Positions 43,495 through 51,716 are shown, counted from the stretch's first letter. The stretch is DNA of 64,000 nt from Streptomyces sp. NBC_00370 (GCF_036084755.1 NZ_CP107968.1:2052501-2116500), one strand, 5' to 3'. The notes: a model not told the origin generated them from the sequence alone. Made by a program: numbers and translations.

Positions 43495-43716
43495 TCAGGC
43501 CGAAGCGGCCTTCTTGCCTCGCGTGGCTCCGCCGCGTCCCCGCAGCGTGACTCCGGACTCGCTGAGCATCCGGTGGACGAATCCGTAGGAGCGGCCGGTT
43601 TCCTCGGCCAGCGCCCGGATGCTCGCACCGGAGTCGTATTTCTTCTTCAGGTCTGCCGCGAGCTTGTCGCGCGCGGCGCCGGTTACCCGGCTGCCCTTCT
43701 TCAGAGTCTCGGCCAC
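43495..43716 (-). CDS. gbn: GATC-binding nucleoid-associated protein Gbn-type HTH protein
   Basis: The 73-aa protein starts VAETLKKGSRVTGAARDKLA and has a small HTH (RALAEETGRSYGFVHRMLSE) and a basic tail ending RGGATRGKKAASA. Size, sequence and neighbourhood match Gbn (SCO1839) of S. coelicolor, described as a GATC-binding nucleoid-associated protein affecting development. The GTG at 43716 with GAGGAGG just upstream gives exactly 73 aa; a longer frame to 43794 is not needed. The upstream gap is packed with GATC sites, suggesting self-control. Confidence 0.85.
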   Translation of the reverse strand: MAETLKKGSRVTGAARDKLAADLKKKYDSGASIRALAEETGRSYGFVHRMLSESGVTLRGRGGATRGKKAASA

Positions 43717-43755
43717 CCGTGCCTCCTCATGGGAAGTGCGCTCTGGACTTCTCAT

Positions 43756-44064
43756 GATCACCCCTCCGGGGCGTCCTGGCCACCCATTCGGCAAGGTCCG
43801 TACGACGAGCTTTGGCTCACTTCAAGGCTCCAGCACGAACGGAATCCACTATTCCAGACGTCGCACCAACGGATCTTGCTCGAATTTTCCGGAAAAATGC
43901 CAGGTCAGCGGCGCGTGTCAGAGAAAACGCCAGAACAAGGACGATCAAGGCCTGATCGACGCGTTGCCACGCCGGAAGAGTAGACGCCCTCACTCAGATG
44001 ATGGATCACCGCTCAGCCGAATGATCCATACGAATGATCGACAAGGAGTCGATCAGCCTGGATC
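43756..44064. promoter_or_regulatory. GATC cluster upstream of gbn
   Basis: Nine GATC sites lie in 309 bp (43756, 43872, 43943, 43954, 44004, 44023, 44036, 44051, 44061), eight of them within 193 bp. Chance expectation in DNA this GC-rich is below one. They occupy the 375-bp gap between gbn and the ABC-F gene and are likely Gbn binding sites. A short AT-rich stretch (about 43880-43905) lies among them. Confidence 0.7.
44035..44055. terminator. Short hairpin after the ABC-F gene
   Basis: TGATCGAC (44035-44042) pairs with GTCGATCA (44048-44055) around a 5-nt loop, about 37 bp after the ABC-F stop. It may act as terminator, but it also consists of two GATC boxes, so a DNA-binding role is equally possible. 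Confidence 0.4.
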
Positions 44065-44091
44065 AGCGGGATGGACGGGCATCGCCGTGGC

Positions 44092-45690
44092 TCAGGCGAG
44101 CGCGACAAGATCCGCGTAGTCGGCGCCCCACAGGTCCTCGACCCCGTCGGGCAGCAGGATGATCCGCTCCGGCTCCAGCGCGTGGACCGCGCCCTCGTCG
44201 TGCGTGACGAGGATGACGGCGCCCTTGTAGGTGCGCAGCGCGCCGAGGATCTCCTCGCGGCTGGCGGGGTCGAGGTTGTTCGTCGGCTCGTCGAGGAGCA
44301 GCACGTTGGCGGCGGACACCACGAGGGTGGCCAGGGCGAGCCGGGTCTTCTCACCGCCGGAGAGCACTCCGGCCGGCTTGTCGACGTCGTCGCCGGAGAA
44401 GAGGAAGGAGCCGAGGGTCTTGCGGACCTCGACCAGATCGAGGTCGGGGGCCGACGAGCGCATGTTCTCCAGGACCGTGCGCTCGGGGTCGAGGGTCTCG
44501 TGCTCCTGGGCGTAGTAGCCGAGCTTGAGACCGTGCCCCGGGGTCACCTGTCCGGTGTCCGGCTTCTCGACGCCCGCGAGCAGCCGCAGCAGCGTGGTCT
44601 TGCCCGCGCCGTTGAGGCCGAGGATGACCACGCGTGAGCCCTTGTCGACGGCCAGGTCGACATCGGTGAAGATCTCCAGTGAGCCGTACGACTTCGACAG
44701 GGACTCGGCCGTCAGCGGTGTCTTGCCGCAGGGGGCGGGCTCGGGGAAGCGCAGCTTGGCGACCTTGTCGGACATCCGCACCTGCTCAAGGCCGGACAGC
44801 AGCCGCTCGGCCCTGCGGGCCATGTTCTGCGCGGCCACGGTCTTGGTGGCCTTGGCCCGCATCTTGTCGGCCTGCGAGTTCAGCGTGGCGGCCTTCTTCT
44901 CCGCGTTGGCGCGCTCGCGCTTGCGGCGCTTCTCGTCCGACTCGCGCTGCTGCTGGTAGAGCTTCCAGCCCATGTTGTAGACGTCGATGTGGGAGCGGTT
45001 GGCGTCCAGGTAGAAGACCTTGTTGACGACCGTCTCGACCAATTCGACGTCGTGGGAGATCACGATGAAGCCGCCGCGGTAGGTCTTGAGGTAGTCGCGC
45101 AGCCAGGCGATGGAGTCGGCGTCGAGGTGGTTCGTCGGCTCGTCGAGGAGCAGGGTGTCGGCGTCGGAGAAGAGGATGCGGGCCAGCTCGATCCGGCGCC
45201 GCTGACCGCCCGAGAGGGTGTGCAGCGGCTGGCCGAGCACCCGGTCGGGCAGGCCGAGCGCGGCGGCGATGGTGGCGGCCTCCGCCTCGGCCGCGTAGCC
45301 GCCCTTGGTCAGGAACTCGGTCTCCAGGCGCTCGTACTTGCGCATCGCCTTCTCGCGGGTGGCGCCCTTGCCGTTCGCCATCCGCTCCTCGTTCTCGCGC
45401 ATCTTCTTCAGCACGGAGTCGAGGTCGCGGGCCGACAGGACGCGGTCGCGGGCGAGGACGTCGAGATCACCGGTGCGGGGGTCCTGCGGCAGATAGCCGA
45501 CCTCACCCGAGCGGGTGATGGTGCCGGCGGCGGGGATGCCCTCACCCGCGAGGCACTTGGTGAGCGTGGTCTTGCCGGCTCCGTTACGGCCGACGAGACC
45601 GATGCGGTCGCCCTTGGCGATGCGGAACGAGGCGGACTCGATGAGGACGCGGGCGCCGGCGCGCAGTTCGACACCGGTTGCGGTGATCAC
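44092..45690 (-). CDS. ABC-F family ATPase (ribosome-associated type)
   Basis: The 532-aa soluble protein has two ABC domains: Walker A GLVGRNGAGKTTLTKCL and VILGLNGAGKTTLLRLL, signatures LSGGQRRRIELARIL and LSGGEKTRLALATLV, and Walker B LLLDEPTNHLD and LLLDEPTNNLD. A charged linker (about 235-310; rich in Lys/Arg/Glu) separates them. No membrane segment is present. ABC-F proteins bind the ribosomal E site to regulate translation or protect it from antibiotics. An eight-codon ORF upstream suggests attenuation control. The GTG start follows CTGGAG. Confidence 0.93.
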   Translation of the reverse strand: MITATGVELRAGARVLIESASFRIAKGDRIGLVGRNGAGKTTLTKCLAGEGIPAAGTITRSGEVGYLPQDPRTGDLDVLARDRVLSARDLDSVLKKMRENEERMANGKGATREKAMRKYERLETEFLTKGGYAAEAEAATIAAALGLPDRVLGQPLHTLSGGQRRRIELARILFSDADTLLLDEPTNHLDADSIAWLRDYLKTYRGGFIVISHDVELVETVVNKVFYLDANRSHIDVYNMGWKLYQQQRESDEKRRKRERANAEKKAATLNSQADKMRAKATKTVAAQNMARRAERLLSGLEQVRMSDKVAKLRFPEPAPCGKTPLTAESLSKSYGSLEIFTDVDLAVDKGSRVVILGLNGAGKTTLLRLLAGVEKPDTGQVTPGHGLKLGYYAQEHETLDPERTVLENMRSSAPDLDLVEVRKTLGSFLFSGDDVDKPAGVLSGGEKTRLALATLVVSAANVLLLDEPTNNLDPASREEILGALRTYKGAVILVTHDEGAVHALEPERIILLPDGVEDLWGADYADLVALA

Positions 45691-45753
45691 GGAAAGACTC
45701 CAGGGCGGTATTGGACGGCGGAAGGACAGGCGGAGGAAGTACTTCGACGCCGG

Positions 45754-45780
45754 CTAATGCACAAGGAGGAGAAATGCCAT
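45754..45780 (-). CDS. Eight-codon leader peptide upstream of the ABC-F gene
   Basis: ATG GCA TTT CTC CTC CTT GTG CAT TAG encodes MAFLLLVH, 63 nt upstream of the ABC-F start on the same strand. A TAGACT -10 (45788-45793) ends 7 nt before its ATG, so the transcript would begin at or near this start codon. Short upstream ORFs that let stalled ribosomes induce ABC-F genes are known in other Gram-positive bacteria. The run of Leu codons is the likely sensing element. Expression is inferred only. Confidence 0.6.
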   Translation of the reverse strand: MAFLLLVH

Positions 45781-45787
45781 GACGCCC

Positions 45788-45793
45788 AGTCTA
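45788..45793 (-). promoter_or_regulatory. -10 element of the ABC-F leader transcript
   Basis: TAGACT (minus strand) sits 7 nt before the leader-peptide ATG, fitting a leaderless transcript. A matching -35 is not clear. Confidence 0.45.
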
Positions 45794-45945
45794 ACCGCCC
45801 GGCGCGACTGCCTTCCCGCCACGTCGCGCCGCCCCTCCCCCGGCTGACCAGGCGACGGGGGGCGGATTGTCGGTGGTCGGTGCGAGACTGAGATCCAGGT
45901 CACATTCGAGCTTGCGCTATCGAGTCTGCGAAGGGGCTGGTCCAC

Positions 45946-46347
45946 ATGGCCGGGGTTCCGAGCATTTACCCGACGATTCTGTACGCGGACCCGAAGGCCG
46001 CCATCAGGACCCTGAAAGAGGGCTTCGGATTCACCGAAGTCGCGGTGTACGAGGCCGAGGACGGCACGGTGGCCCACGCGGAGCTGTCGTGCGGGAACGG
46101 GATGGTGATGCTGGGGGCGAAGGGCCGGGAGGGCGTCTTCGCCAAGGCGATGGGGGACGGCGGCCCGGTCGGCGTCTATGTCGTAATCGAGGACGTGGAC
46201 GCGCATCACGCGCGGGCGGTCGAGCAGGGCGTGGAGATCCTGATGGCCCCCACGGACCAGGACTACGGCTCCCGTGACTACATCGCGCGGGACGCCGAAG
46301 GCAATGTCTGGAGCTTCGGTACGTACGCGCCGGGAGCCGAGGTCTGA
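45946..46347 (+). CDS. VOC (glyoxalase/bleomycin-resistance) family protein
   Basis: The 133-aa single-module VOC protein has the paired beta-alpha-beta units: IYPTILYADPKAAIRTLKEG, then VYVVIEDVDAHHARAVEQGV and SRDYIARDAEGNVWSFGTY. The C-terminal module keeps the Asp/Glu metal-type residues. It may be a glyoxalase-like or antibiotic-binding protein; no substrate can be named. GAAGGGG lies before the ATG. It is divergent from the ABC-F gene. Confidence 0.88.
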   Translation: MAGVPSIYPTILYADPKAAIRTLKEGFGFTEVAVYEAEDGTVAHAELSCGNGMVMLGAKGREGVFAKAMGDGGPVGVYVVIEDVDAHHARAVEQGVEILMAPTDQDYGSRDYIARDAEGNVWSFGTYAPGAEV

Positions 46348-46384
46348 GGGGGCCGGAGTGCGGGCCCAGGTGGGGGCGGGAGGA

Positions 46385-46408
46385 CCGGGGGCCGGGGGCC
46401 GGGGGCCG
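46385..46408. repeat. G-rich heptamer tandem (CCGGGGG x3)
   Basis: Three copies of CCGGGGG follow one another in the 65-bp gap between the convergent VOC and hypothetical genes, with further G-runs just before. The plus strand could form a G-quadruplex. Confidence 0.8.
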
Positions 46409-46412
46409 GTGC

Positions 46413-47798
46413 TCAGGCGCCTCCGTTGTGGACCTGGAAGGCCGCCCTGCGGACCGCCTTGGCCAGGGCCGGGTCCGGGTGCGCCGCCGCCAGGGCGACC
46501 AGCACCTGGACCGTACGGGGATGGCCGACGGCGCGTACCTCTTCGAGGAGCGCGGGGACGTTGCCCTGCACCGCCGAGTCCAGGTGGCGCACCAGAAGCG
46601 CGCTCTCGCCGTGGTCGGCCACGGCCGCCGCGGTGTCCACCCACAGCCAGGTCGACTCCTCGCGGGTGAGGACCTCGGAGGCGTCGTCGGGGTCGGCGCC
46701 CTCGTACTCGGCGAGCCAGAGGAGCGCGTAGGGGCGCAGTGAGGTGTCGGCGGCCGCTGCCCGTACGCCGGGTTCGGCGGGGGCGCCGACGACGCGCAGC
46801 GCCTCGAAGGCCAGACCGCGCAGCAGTGCGTCCTCGCCCCGTGCGACGGTGAGGAGTTCGCTGATGGCGCTGCTCGCCGTGCGGGCGGCGAGCCAGGCGC
46901 GGTACTCGGCGCGGGCGGGGCCGGGGGTGAGGCCGGCGCAGCCGCGGAGCATCTCCTGCGCGGACTGCTCGATGTTGCCGGCCGGGCTCTGGGCGGCGAC
47001 GCAGATCTGCTCCAGCTTGACCCACACCGCCCAGTTGCCGAGCGGGGTGAGGGTCGCCTGGCCCTCGCCGAGGGTGAGCGCGCCGACCGACGCCAGGCCT
47101 TCCAGGGCCCAGTGCAGCAGCGGCGAGAGGGGGACGGTGACGGCGGTCGCCTCCGCGGCGTCGGCGCCGGGTCCGTACGGCACCTCGCAGCGCTCCTCGT
47201 GGAGTTCGGCGACGCGCTTGCGCAACAGGTCGAGCAGGGCGGGGGCCGTCACGGGCCCGGCCGAGAGCTGGAGGAGGGAAAGCACCTGCGGCAGGGCTTC
47301 GACGACCTCGGCGACGGTCGCGGGTTCGACGTCGGCGGGGGCGAGATGGACCAGCGACCAGGCGTCGAAGAGCGCGACCCAGCCGCGCAGTACGGCGCTG
47401 TCGTCGCGGTCCCAGGCGTGCAGCCGCCAGCCGGGGCGCACCGCGCCGTCGTGCAGCTCGACGAGTCCGGCCAGCCTGGCCCGGTCCCACGCGGCGCGCA
47501 CCTGAGCGGGTGACAACTCCAGCGCGGCAGCGGCCCGTTCCTGGGCCTGCTCGCCGAGCCTGCCCGCTCCCGGGTCCCGGTCGACGGCCGCCCATCGGGC
47601 GATCCGTACGGCGTCGGCGAGCACCGCCCTCGCCTGGCGGGCCAGCTCCGCCTGGGGCGGAGTGCCCTCGGGCGGGCGGGGGGCCGGCCGGTTCCGCCCG
47701 TCGGTCACGGCCCGTCGCGCCGAGGCCACCGGCCGCGAACGGACGATTCGGAGTCTGGAGTTGCGCGCCAATTGCTCATCAGGCTTTCGGGACGTCAC
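46413..47798 (-). CDS. Large conserved hypothetical protein
   Basis: I do not recognise a named domain in this 461-aa protein. The first 50 residues are basic and disordered (SRLRIVRSRPVASARRAVTD). The middle is helical with a winged-helix-like part (AQVRAAWDRARLAGLVELHD), and the last 130 residues resemble HEAT-type helical pairs (GHPRTVQVLVALAAAHPDPA). No signal or membrane segment is present. I started it at the GTG of VTSRKPDEQ because upstream sequence looks non-coding. Related proteins occur across Streptomyces. Confidence 0.7.
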   Translation of the reverse strand: MTSRKPDEQLARNSRLRIVRSRPVASARRAVTDGRNRPAPRPPEGTPPQAELARQARAVLADAVRIARWAAVDRDPGAGRLGEQAQERAAAALELSPAQVRAAWDRARLAGLVELHDGAVRPGWRLHAWDRDDSAVLRGWVALFDAWSLVHLAPADVEPATVAEVVEALPQVLSLLQLSAGPVTAPALLDLLRKRVAELHEERCEVPYGPGADAAEATAVTVPLSPLLHWALEGLASVGALTLGEGQATLTPLGNWAVWVKLEQICVAAQSPAGNIEQSAQEMLRGCAGLTPGPARAEYRAWLAARTASSAISELLTVARGEDALLRGLAFEALRVVGAPAEPGVRAAAADTSLRPYALLWLAEYEGADPDDASEVLTREESTWLWVDTAAAVADHGESALLVRHLDSAVQGNVPALLEEVRAVGHPRTVQVLVALAAAHPDPALAKAVRRAAFQVHNGGA

Positions 47799-47932
47799 GG
47801 GGGCAGTCTTCCCGGTGACTGCCCGAAAGCCCAAACGGAACCTGCCGGATCGGTCCGGCGACGGCGTGGCGGGGTGCGCGGGCCGGGCCCGGAACCGCCG
47901 TGGACGCGGCGGCGTTCGGGCTGCTCCGGGCG

Positions 47933-49066
47933 TTACATCAGGGGGGTGAGGAAGCGCCGCAGCGTCTCTTCGTAGCCGTCGGGATCCGCATTCCACATCG
48001 CGGCGTGCGGCGCTTGCGGAACGGTGTGCAGCGTGACCATTTCGGGGCGGTGCGCGGCCAGCTGCCGGGACGGGCCCCACGGGGCGAGCGTGTCGTCGGG
48101 GCCGTGGATGATCAGGGTCGGCACCCGCAGGTGCCGGGCGTCGGTGGCGCGCAGCAGCCGGTTGCCGCTCAGTCCCGTCCTGCCCTGGGCCGCGCGTACG
48201 GCGAGGGGCAGCAGCGGGCCCGGCGTGCGGCGGGCGGTGGCCAGGGCCCGCAGGGTGGCCTGCCAGTCCAGTACGGGCGAGTCCAGGATGAGGCCGCTGA
48301 CCCGGCCGGCCATGGCGGAGTCGGTCGCCACCCGCAGCGCCATCGAGGCGCCGGTCGACCAGCCGTACAGCAGGACGCTCTGCGCGCCGTGCCGGACCGC
48401 GTGCCGGACGGCCGCCTCCAGGTCGCGCGATTCGGAGTCGCCGAGATGGCCGATCCCGTCGGGGGACTTGGGCGCTCCGGCGTCGCCGCGGTAGGCGAGG
48501 TCCAGCACGGGGAAGCGCTGCGCCGCGAGGAAGTCCATGAGGTTCAGGGGGTGTTCGCGCGTCGTGCCGAGGCCGTGCGTGGTGATCACCCAGGTCTCGC
48601 GGAGGCCGGGCACGAACCAGGCGGGCAGCATGCCGAGTTCGCCGGGGATCTCGATGTCCTGGTGGTCGAGGCCGAGGGCGGTCGCCGGGTCGCCGCTGTG
48701 CACCTGCGGGGTGAGCCGCACCCGGCTGCCCGGGGTGAGTTTGCCGTGGCTGACGCGCTCAAGACGGCGTACGACGGTGTCCGGGGAGTGGTCCACGTCG
48801 GGCAGCACAGGTCCGACGACGGCGTGGATGCCGGGGCCCTGGAGTCCGTACGTGCCGGGACGCAGGGAGGCGAAGGAGCGGGTCAGGGTGATCTGTCCCG
48901 CGGCCGTCGCGTGCACGGTCAGTCGGGGGTCGCCGGGCAGGGCGCGCCCGGGCGGCGGCTTGAGCGCCGCGTCGCTGGCGTACCGGCCGGCCGCGACTGC
49001 GGCCGCGCCGACACCGATCATCGTGGTGACGGCTGCTGCCGTCGCTGTTGCCGGGCGCACCCTCAC
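47933..49066 (-). CDS. Membrane-anchored alpha/beta hydrolase
   Basis: The 377-aa protein has an N-terminal hydrophobic segment (TATAAAVTTMIGVGAAAVAA) serving as signal anchor and an alpha/beta-hydrolase core with nucleophile motif LYGWSTGASMAL, Asp in LIIHGPDDTLAPW and His in VPQAPHAAMWN. The catalytic Ser sits in GWSTG. It is likely an esterase or lipase-like enzyme facing the outside. The start is uncertain: ATG at 49126 or GTG at 49066; neither has a good ribosome-binding site. Confidence 0.85.
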   Translation of the reverse strand: MRVRPATATAAAVTTMIGVGAAAVAAGRYASDAALKPPPGRALPGDPRLTVHATAAGQITLTRSFASLRPGTYGLQGPGIHAVVGPVLPDVDHSPDTVVRRLERVSHGKLTPGSRVRLTPQVHSGDPATALGLDHQDIEIPGELGMLPAWFVPGLRETWVITTHGLGTTREHPLNLMDFLAAQRFPVLDLAYRGDAGAPKSPDGIGHLGDSESRDLEAAVRHAVRHGAQSVLLYGWSTGASMALRVATDSAMAGRVSGLILDSPVLDWQATLRALATARRTPGPLLPLAVRAAQGRTGLSGNRLLRATDARHLRVPTLIIHGPDDTLAPWGPSRQLAAHRPEMVTLHTVPQAPHAAMWNADPDGYEETLRRFLTPLM

Positions 49067-49141
49067 AGTGTGGTGACCGTCGGCCCGGCCCGCCAGTGGA
49101 CGGGGACCACCGGTGACATTCGACACGGCCGGTCGCGGGGG

Positions 49142-49870
49142 TCAGCTCTGCTTGCCGTACCCCTTCAGTTTCTCCGTCACCTCGGCCAGCTCCGCCTCGG
49201 AGAGCAGCGTCGGGGTGTGTCCCGGCACCGCCGACGCGGTCAGCCACAGGCGGCACATCCACTCCAGCTGGGCCGTGCGGTCGTACGCCTGGTCGAGGGT
49301 GGCGCCGTGGGCGACCGTGCCGTGGTTGCGCAGCAGACAGGCGCTGCGGTCGCGGAGTGCTTCGAGCATGTACGTGGCGAGCTGGTCCGTCCCGTACGTG
49401 GCGTACGGCGCGACGCGGACCGGACCGCCCAGGGCGGCCGCCATGTAGTGGATCAGGGGCAGCTCGGGGACGAGCGTGGAGACGGCGGTGGCGTGCACGG
49501 CGTGGGTGTGGACGACGGCGGCGGCCGGGGTGCTGCGGTAGACCGCCAGATGCAGCGGCAGTTCGCTGGTCGGCGGGAGGGATCCGGCGACCTGCTCCCC
49601 GTCGAGCCGGACCGCTACGGTGTCGTCGGGGGTCAGCCGGTCGTACGGCACCGCGCTCGGGGTGACGAGGACGAGATCGCCGACGCGGGCCGACACGTTG
49701 CCCGACGTGCCGACGACGAGGCCTTCGGCGGCCGTCCTGCGGGCGGTGGCAACGACGTCCTGCCAGGCCTGCCTGACCGCGTCGTCGTCCACGGAGGTCC
49801 GTTGCCGCGAGCGTGGCTGGGGCCGTGGCCGCGACGCTGGCGGGGGCGGCTGTGTCCGGTGCTCTGTCAT
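49142..49870 (-). CDS. Class II aldolase/adducin family protein
   Basis: The 242-aa zinc aldolase-fold protein has the catalytic acid in PTSELPLHLAVY, zinc His residues in VVHTHAVHATAV and the third in LLRNHGTVAHG. Phosphate-binding GTSGNVSARVGD is also present. It resembles L-fuculose- or L-ribulose-phosphate aldolases/epimerases, but the true substrate is unknown. The N-terminal 25 residues are Pro/Arg-rich and look disordered. Confidence 0.92.
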   Translation of the reverse strand: MTEHRTQPPPPASRPRPQPRSRQRTSVDDDAVRQAWQDVVATARRTAAEGLVVGTSGNVSARVGDLVLVTPSAVPYDRLTPDDTVAVRLDGEQVAGSLPPTSELPLHLAVYRSTPAAAVVHTHAVHATAVSTLVPELPLIHYMAAALGGPVRVAPYATYGTDQLATYMLEALRDRSACLLRNHGTVAHGATLDQAYDRTAQLEWMCRLWLTASAVPGHTPTLLSEAELAEVTEKLKGYGKQS

Positions 49871-49959
49871 GCGCAGATCCTGTCAGGCGGGCCGCAATTC
49901 GGGCAGTGCGGTGCGGTCCGTGGCCTCCCCCGTGGAGAGACACCTCAAATACCTGCCTA

Positions 49960-49981
49960 GTTCATCTTCCGTTCACTCTTA
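49960..49981 (+). promoter_or_regulatory. PHO-box-like direct repeat
   Basis: GTTCATCTTCC (49960-49970) and GTTCACTCTTA (49971-49981) are two abutting 11-nt units fitting the Streptomyces PhoP box (G(G/T)TCA at the start of each unit). They lie 18-40 bp before the phosphate transporter start. Confidence 0.65.
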
Positions 49982-49999
49982 TTCGATTGCCTGAACGGC

Positions 50000-51238
50000 A
50001 TGGAGCACCTCACGCTGCTGCTCGCGATCGTGATCGCGACGGCTCTCGTGTTCGATTTCACGAACGGTTTCCACGACACCGCCAACGCGATGGCTACGAC
50101 CATCTCGACCGGCGCTCTCCAGCCAAAGATCGCGGTGGCCATGTCCGCCGCCCTCAATCTCGTCGGCGCCTTCCTGTCGGTCGAGGTCGCCAAGACCATC
50201 TCCGGCGGCCTCATCAACGAACAGGGCATCAGGACCGAAGTCATCTTCGCCGCACTCGTCGGCGCCATCCTGTGGAATCTCTTCACCTGGCTGCTGGGCC
50301 TGCCGTCCAGCTCCTCGCACGCCCTCTTCGGAGGCCTGATCGGCGCCACCCTGATGTCCGTCGGTACGTCGGGGGTCAACGGCGGGGTCGTCGTCACCAA
50401 GGTGCTCATCCCCGCGCTCGCGGCGCCGGTCGTCGCGGGGCTCGCCGCGACGGCCGCCACCCGTCTGACGTACCGGATCGGACGGCACACCGACGAGAAG
50501 GACACCGCCAAGGGGTACCGGGCGGGGCAGATCGCCTCCGCCGCCCTGGTCTCCCTCGCCCACGGCACCAACGACGCGCAGAAGACCATGGGTGTGATCA
50601 CCCTCGCCCTGGTCACCGGCGGTGTGCTGGCGCCCGGGTCCAACCCGCCGCTGTGGGTCATCGTCTCGGCCGGCACGGCCATCGCGCTCGGCACCTACCT
50701 CGGCGGCTGGCGCATCATCCGCACCATGGGCACCGGACTCACCACCCTCAAGCCGCAGCAGGGCTTCGCGGCCCAGACCAGTGCCGCGACCGTCATCCTG
50801 GCCTCCTCCCACCTCGGTTTCTCGCTCTCCACGACTCAGGCGTGCTCCGGTGCCGTGATGGGCGCGGGGCTCGGCCGCAAGGGCGGGGTGGTCCACTGGT
50901 CCACCGCGACCCGGATGGCCGTCGCCTGGTGTCTGACACTGCCCGCGGCCGGTCTGGTCGCGGCGGGCGCGGAGTTCCTGACCGGACGGGGCCCCTGGGG
51001 CGTCGCCGTCGTCGCCGCGCTGCTCATCCTGGTGTCCGCGGTGATCTGGCGGGCCTCCCGTCGCCGGCCCGTCGACGCCACGAATGTGGTCGGCGGTACG
51101 GACGACGTGGTTCCGGTGTCCGTCGGACTCCCGCAGGATCTGTCGGCCACCATCCCGGCCCCCGCTCCGGTCCCCGGGGCCGCGACCACGGCCGCGACCG
51201 CGGCGGCTCCCACCACAGCGGCCTCGGCCACGGCGTAA
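50000..51238 (+). CDS. pitH2: PiT family low-affinity inorganic phosphate transporter
   Basis: The 412-aa protein has about ten transmembrane helices in two inverted halves, with the signature motifs FDFTNGFHDTANAMATTIST and LAHGTNDAQKTMGVI. PiT proteins import metal-phosphate complexes with protons. The position between the aldolase and the cobalamin genes matches pitH2 of S. coelicolor, which supports the symbol. A PHO-box-like repeat upstream suggests PhoP control. The C-terminus is a Pro/Ala/Thr-rich tail after about residue 370. Confidence 0.93.
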   Translation: MEHLTLLLAIVIATALVFDFTNGFHDTANAMATTISTGALQPKIAVAMSAALNLVGAFLSVEVAKTISGGLINEQGIRTEVIFAALVGAILWNLFTWLLGLPSSSSHALFGGLIGATLMSVGTSGVNGGVVVTKVLIPALAAPVVAGLAATAATRLTYRIGRHTDEKDTAKGYRAGQIASAALVSLAHGTNDAQKTMGVITLALVTGGVLAPGSNPPLWVIVSAGTAIALGTYLGGWRIIRTMGTGLTTLKPQQGFAAQTSAATVILASSHLGFSLSTTQACSGAVMGAGLGRKGGVVHWSTATRMAVAWCLTLPAAGLVAAGAEFLTGRGPWGVAVVAALLILVSAVIWRASRRRPVDATNVVGGTDDVVPVSVGLPQDLSATIPAPAPVPGAATTAATAAAPTTAASATA

Positions 51239-51250
51239 GGACGGAACAGC

Positions 51251-51448
51251 ATGGAAATCGACTGGGCGGCTCTCGGCTCCGTCTTCGGGGTCAGCCTCGT
51301 GGCCACCGTCGCGCTGGTTGGCCTGTTCACCCTCGGGGTCATCGGCCTCTCCAAGCAGGGCTCGGCGACCGCCGTGTCCGGCGCGTACGCTTGCTTCGCC
51401 CTGTGCGCGGCCGCCGTCGCGTACGGGATCTTCCTCATCGTCGCCTGA
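51251..51448 (+). CDS. Small membrane protein of the pit operon
   Basis: The 65-aa protein has two transmembrane helices (about 8-32, VFGVSLVATVALVGLFTLGV, and about 44-64) and starts 12 nt after the phosphate transporter gene. It accompanies the pit gene in other Streptomyces. Function is unknown; a small accessory subunit is likely. It is not a PitA-associated Phou-type regulator. Confidence 0.85.
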   Translation: MEIDWAALGSVFGVSLVATVALVGLFTLGVIGLSKQGSATAVSGAYACFALCAAAVAYGIFLIVA

Positions 51449-51479
51449 CCCGGCCCCTGGCCCTGCCCGCACCGTCCCG

Positions 51480-51508
51480 CTCACCCTCGACCGCAGGTCA
51501 AGGGTGAG
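51480..51508. terminator. Hairpin terminator after the pit operon
   Basis: CTCACCCT (51480-51487) pairs with AGGGTGAG (51501-51508), and GACC (51489-51492) with GGTC (51496-51499) inside it, separated by one mismatch. It lies just before the cobalamin promoter. Confidence 0.75.
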
Positions 51509-51538
51509 TTGACGGCTGTTCTCACAGCGTGGTGGACT
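51509..51538 (+). promoter_or_regulatory. Promoter of the cobalamin riboswitch operon
   Basis: TTGACG (51509-51514), an 18-bp spacer and TGGACT (51533-51538) immediately follow the pit terminator and precede the riboswitch, giving a start near 51545. Confidence 0.5.
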
Positions 51539-51539
51539 G

Positions 51540-51705
51540 CCGAGGCCAAAAGGGACCGGTTCGCGCCGGTCCCGCGGTGGCAAGCAGAGGAAGCCGGTGC
51601 GAGTCCGGCGCGGTCCCGCCACTGTCACTGGGAGAGCGCAGCGCCCAGGAGCCAGGAACTCTCGCCGCCGCTTCACGTCGAGCCGGGGCGCGGACCCTGA
51701 GTGAG
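51540..51705 (+). promoter_or_regulatory. Cobalamin (AdoCbl) riboswitch
   Basis: The conserved core GAAGCCGGTGCGAGTCCGGC (51590-51609) is followed by GGTCCCGCCACTGT (51612-51625), and the B12 box GCCAGGAACTC lies at 51652-51662. Peripheral stems include GGGACCGG/CCGGTCCC at 51552-51573. The aptamer ends about 10 nt before cobD, so binding of cobalamin should lower expression of the operon by blocking translation or transcription. Confidence 0.93.
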
Positions 51706-51716
51706 GACACTTCGCC

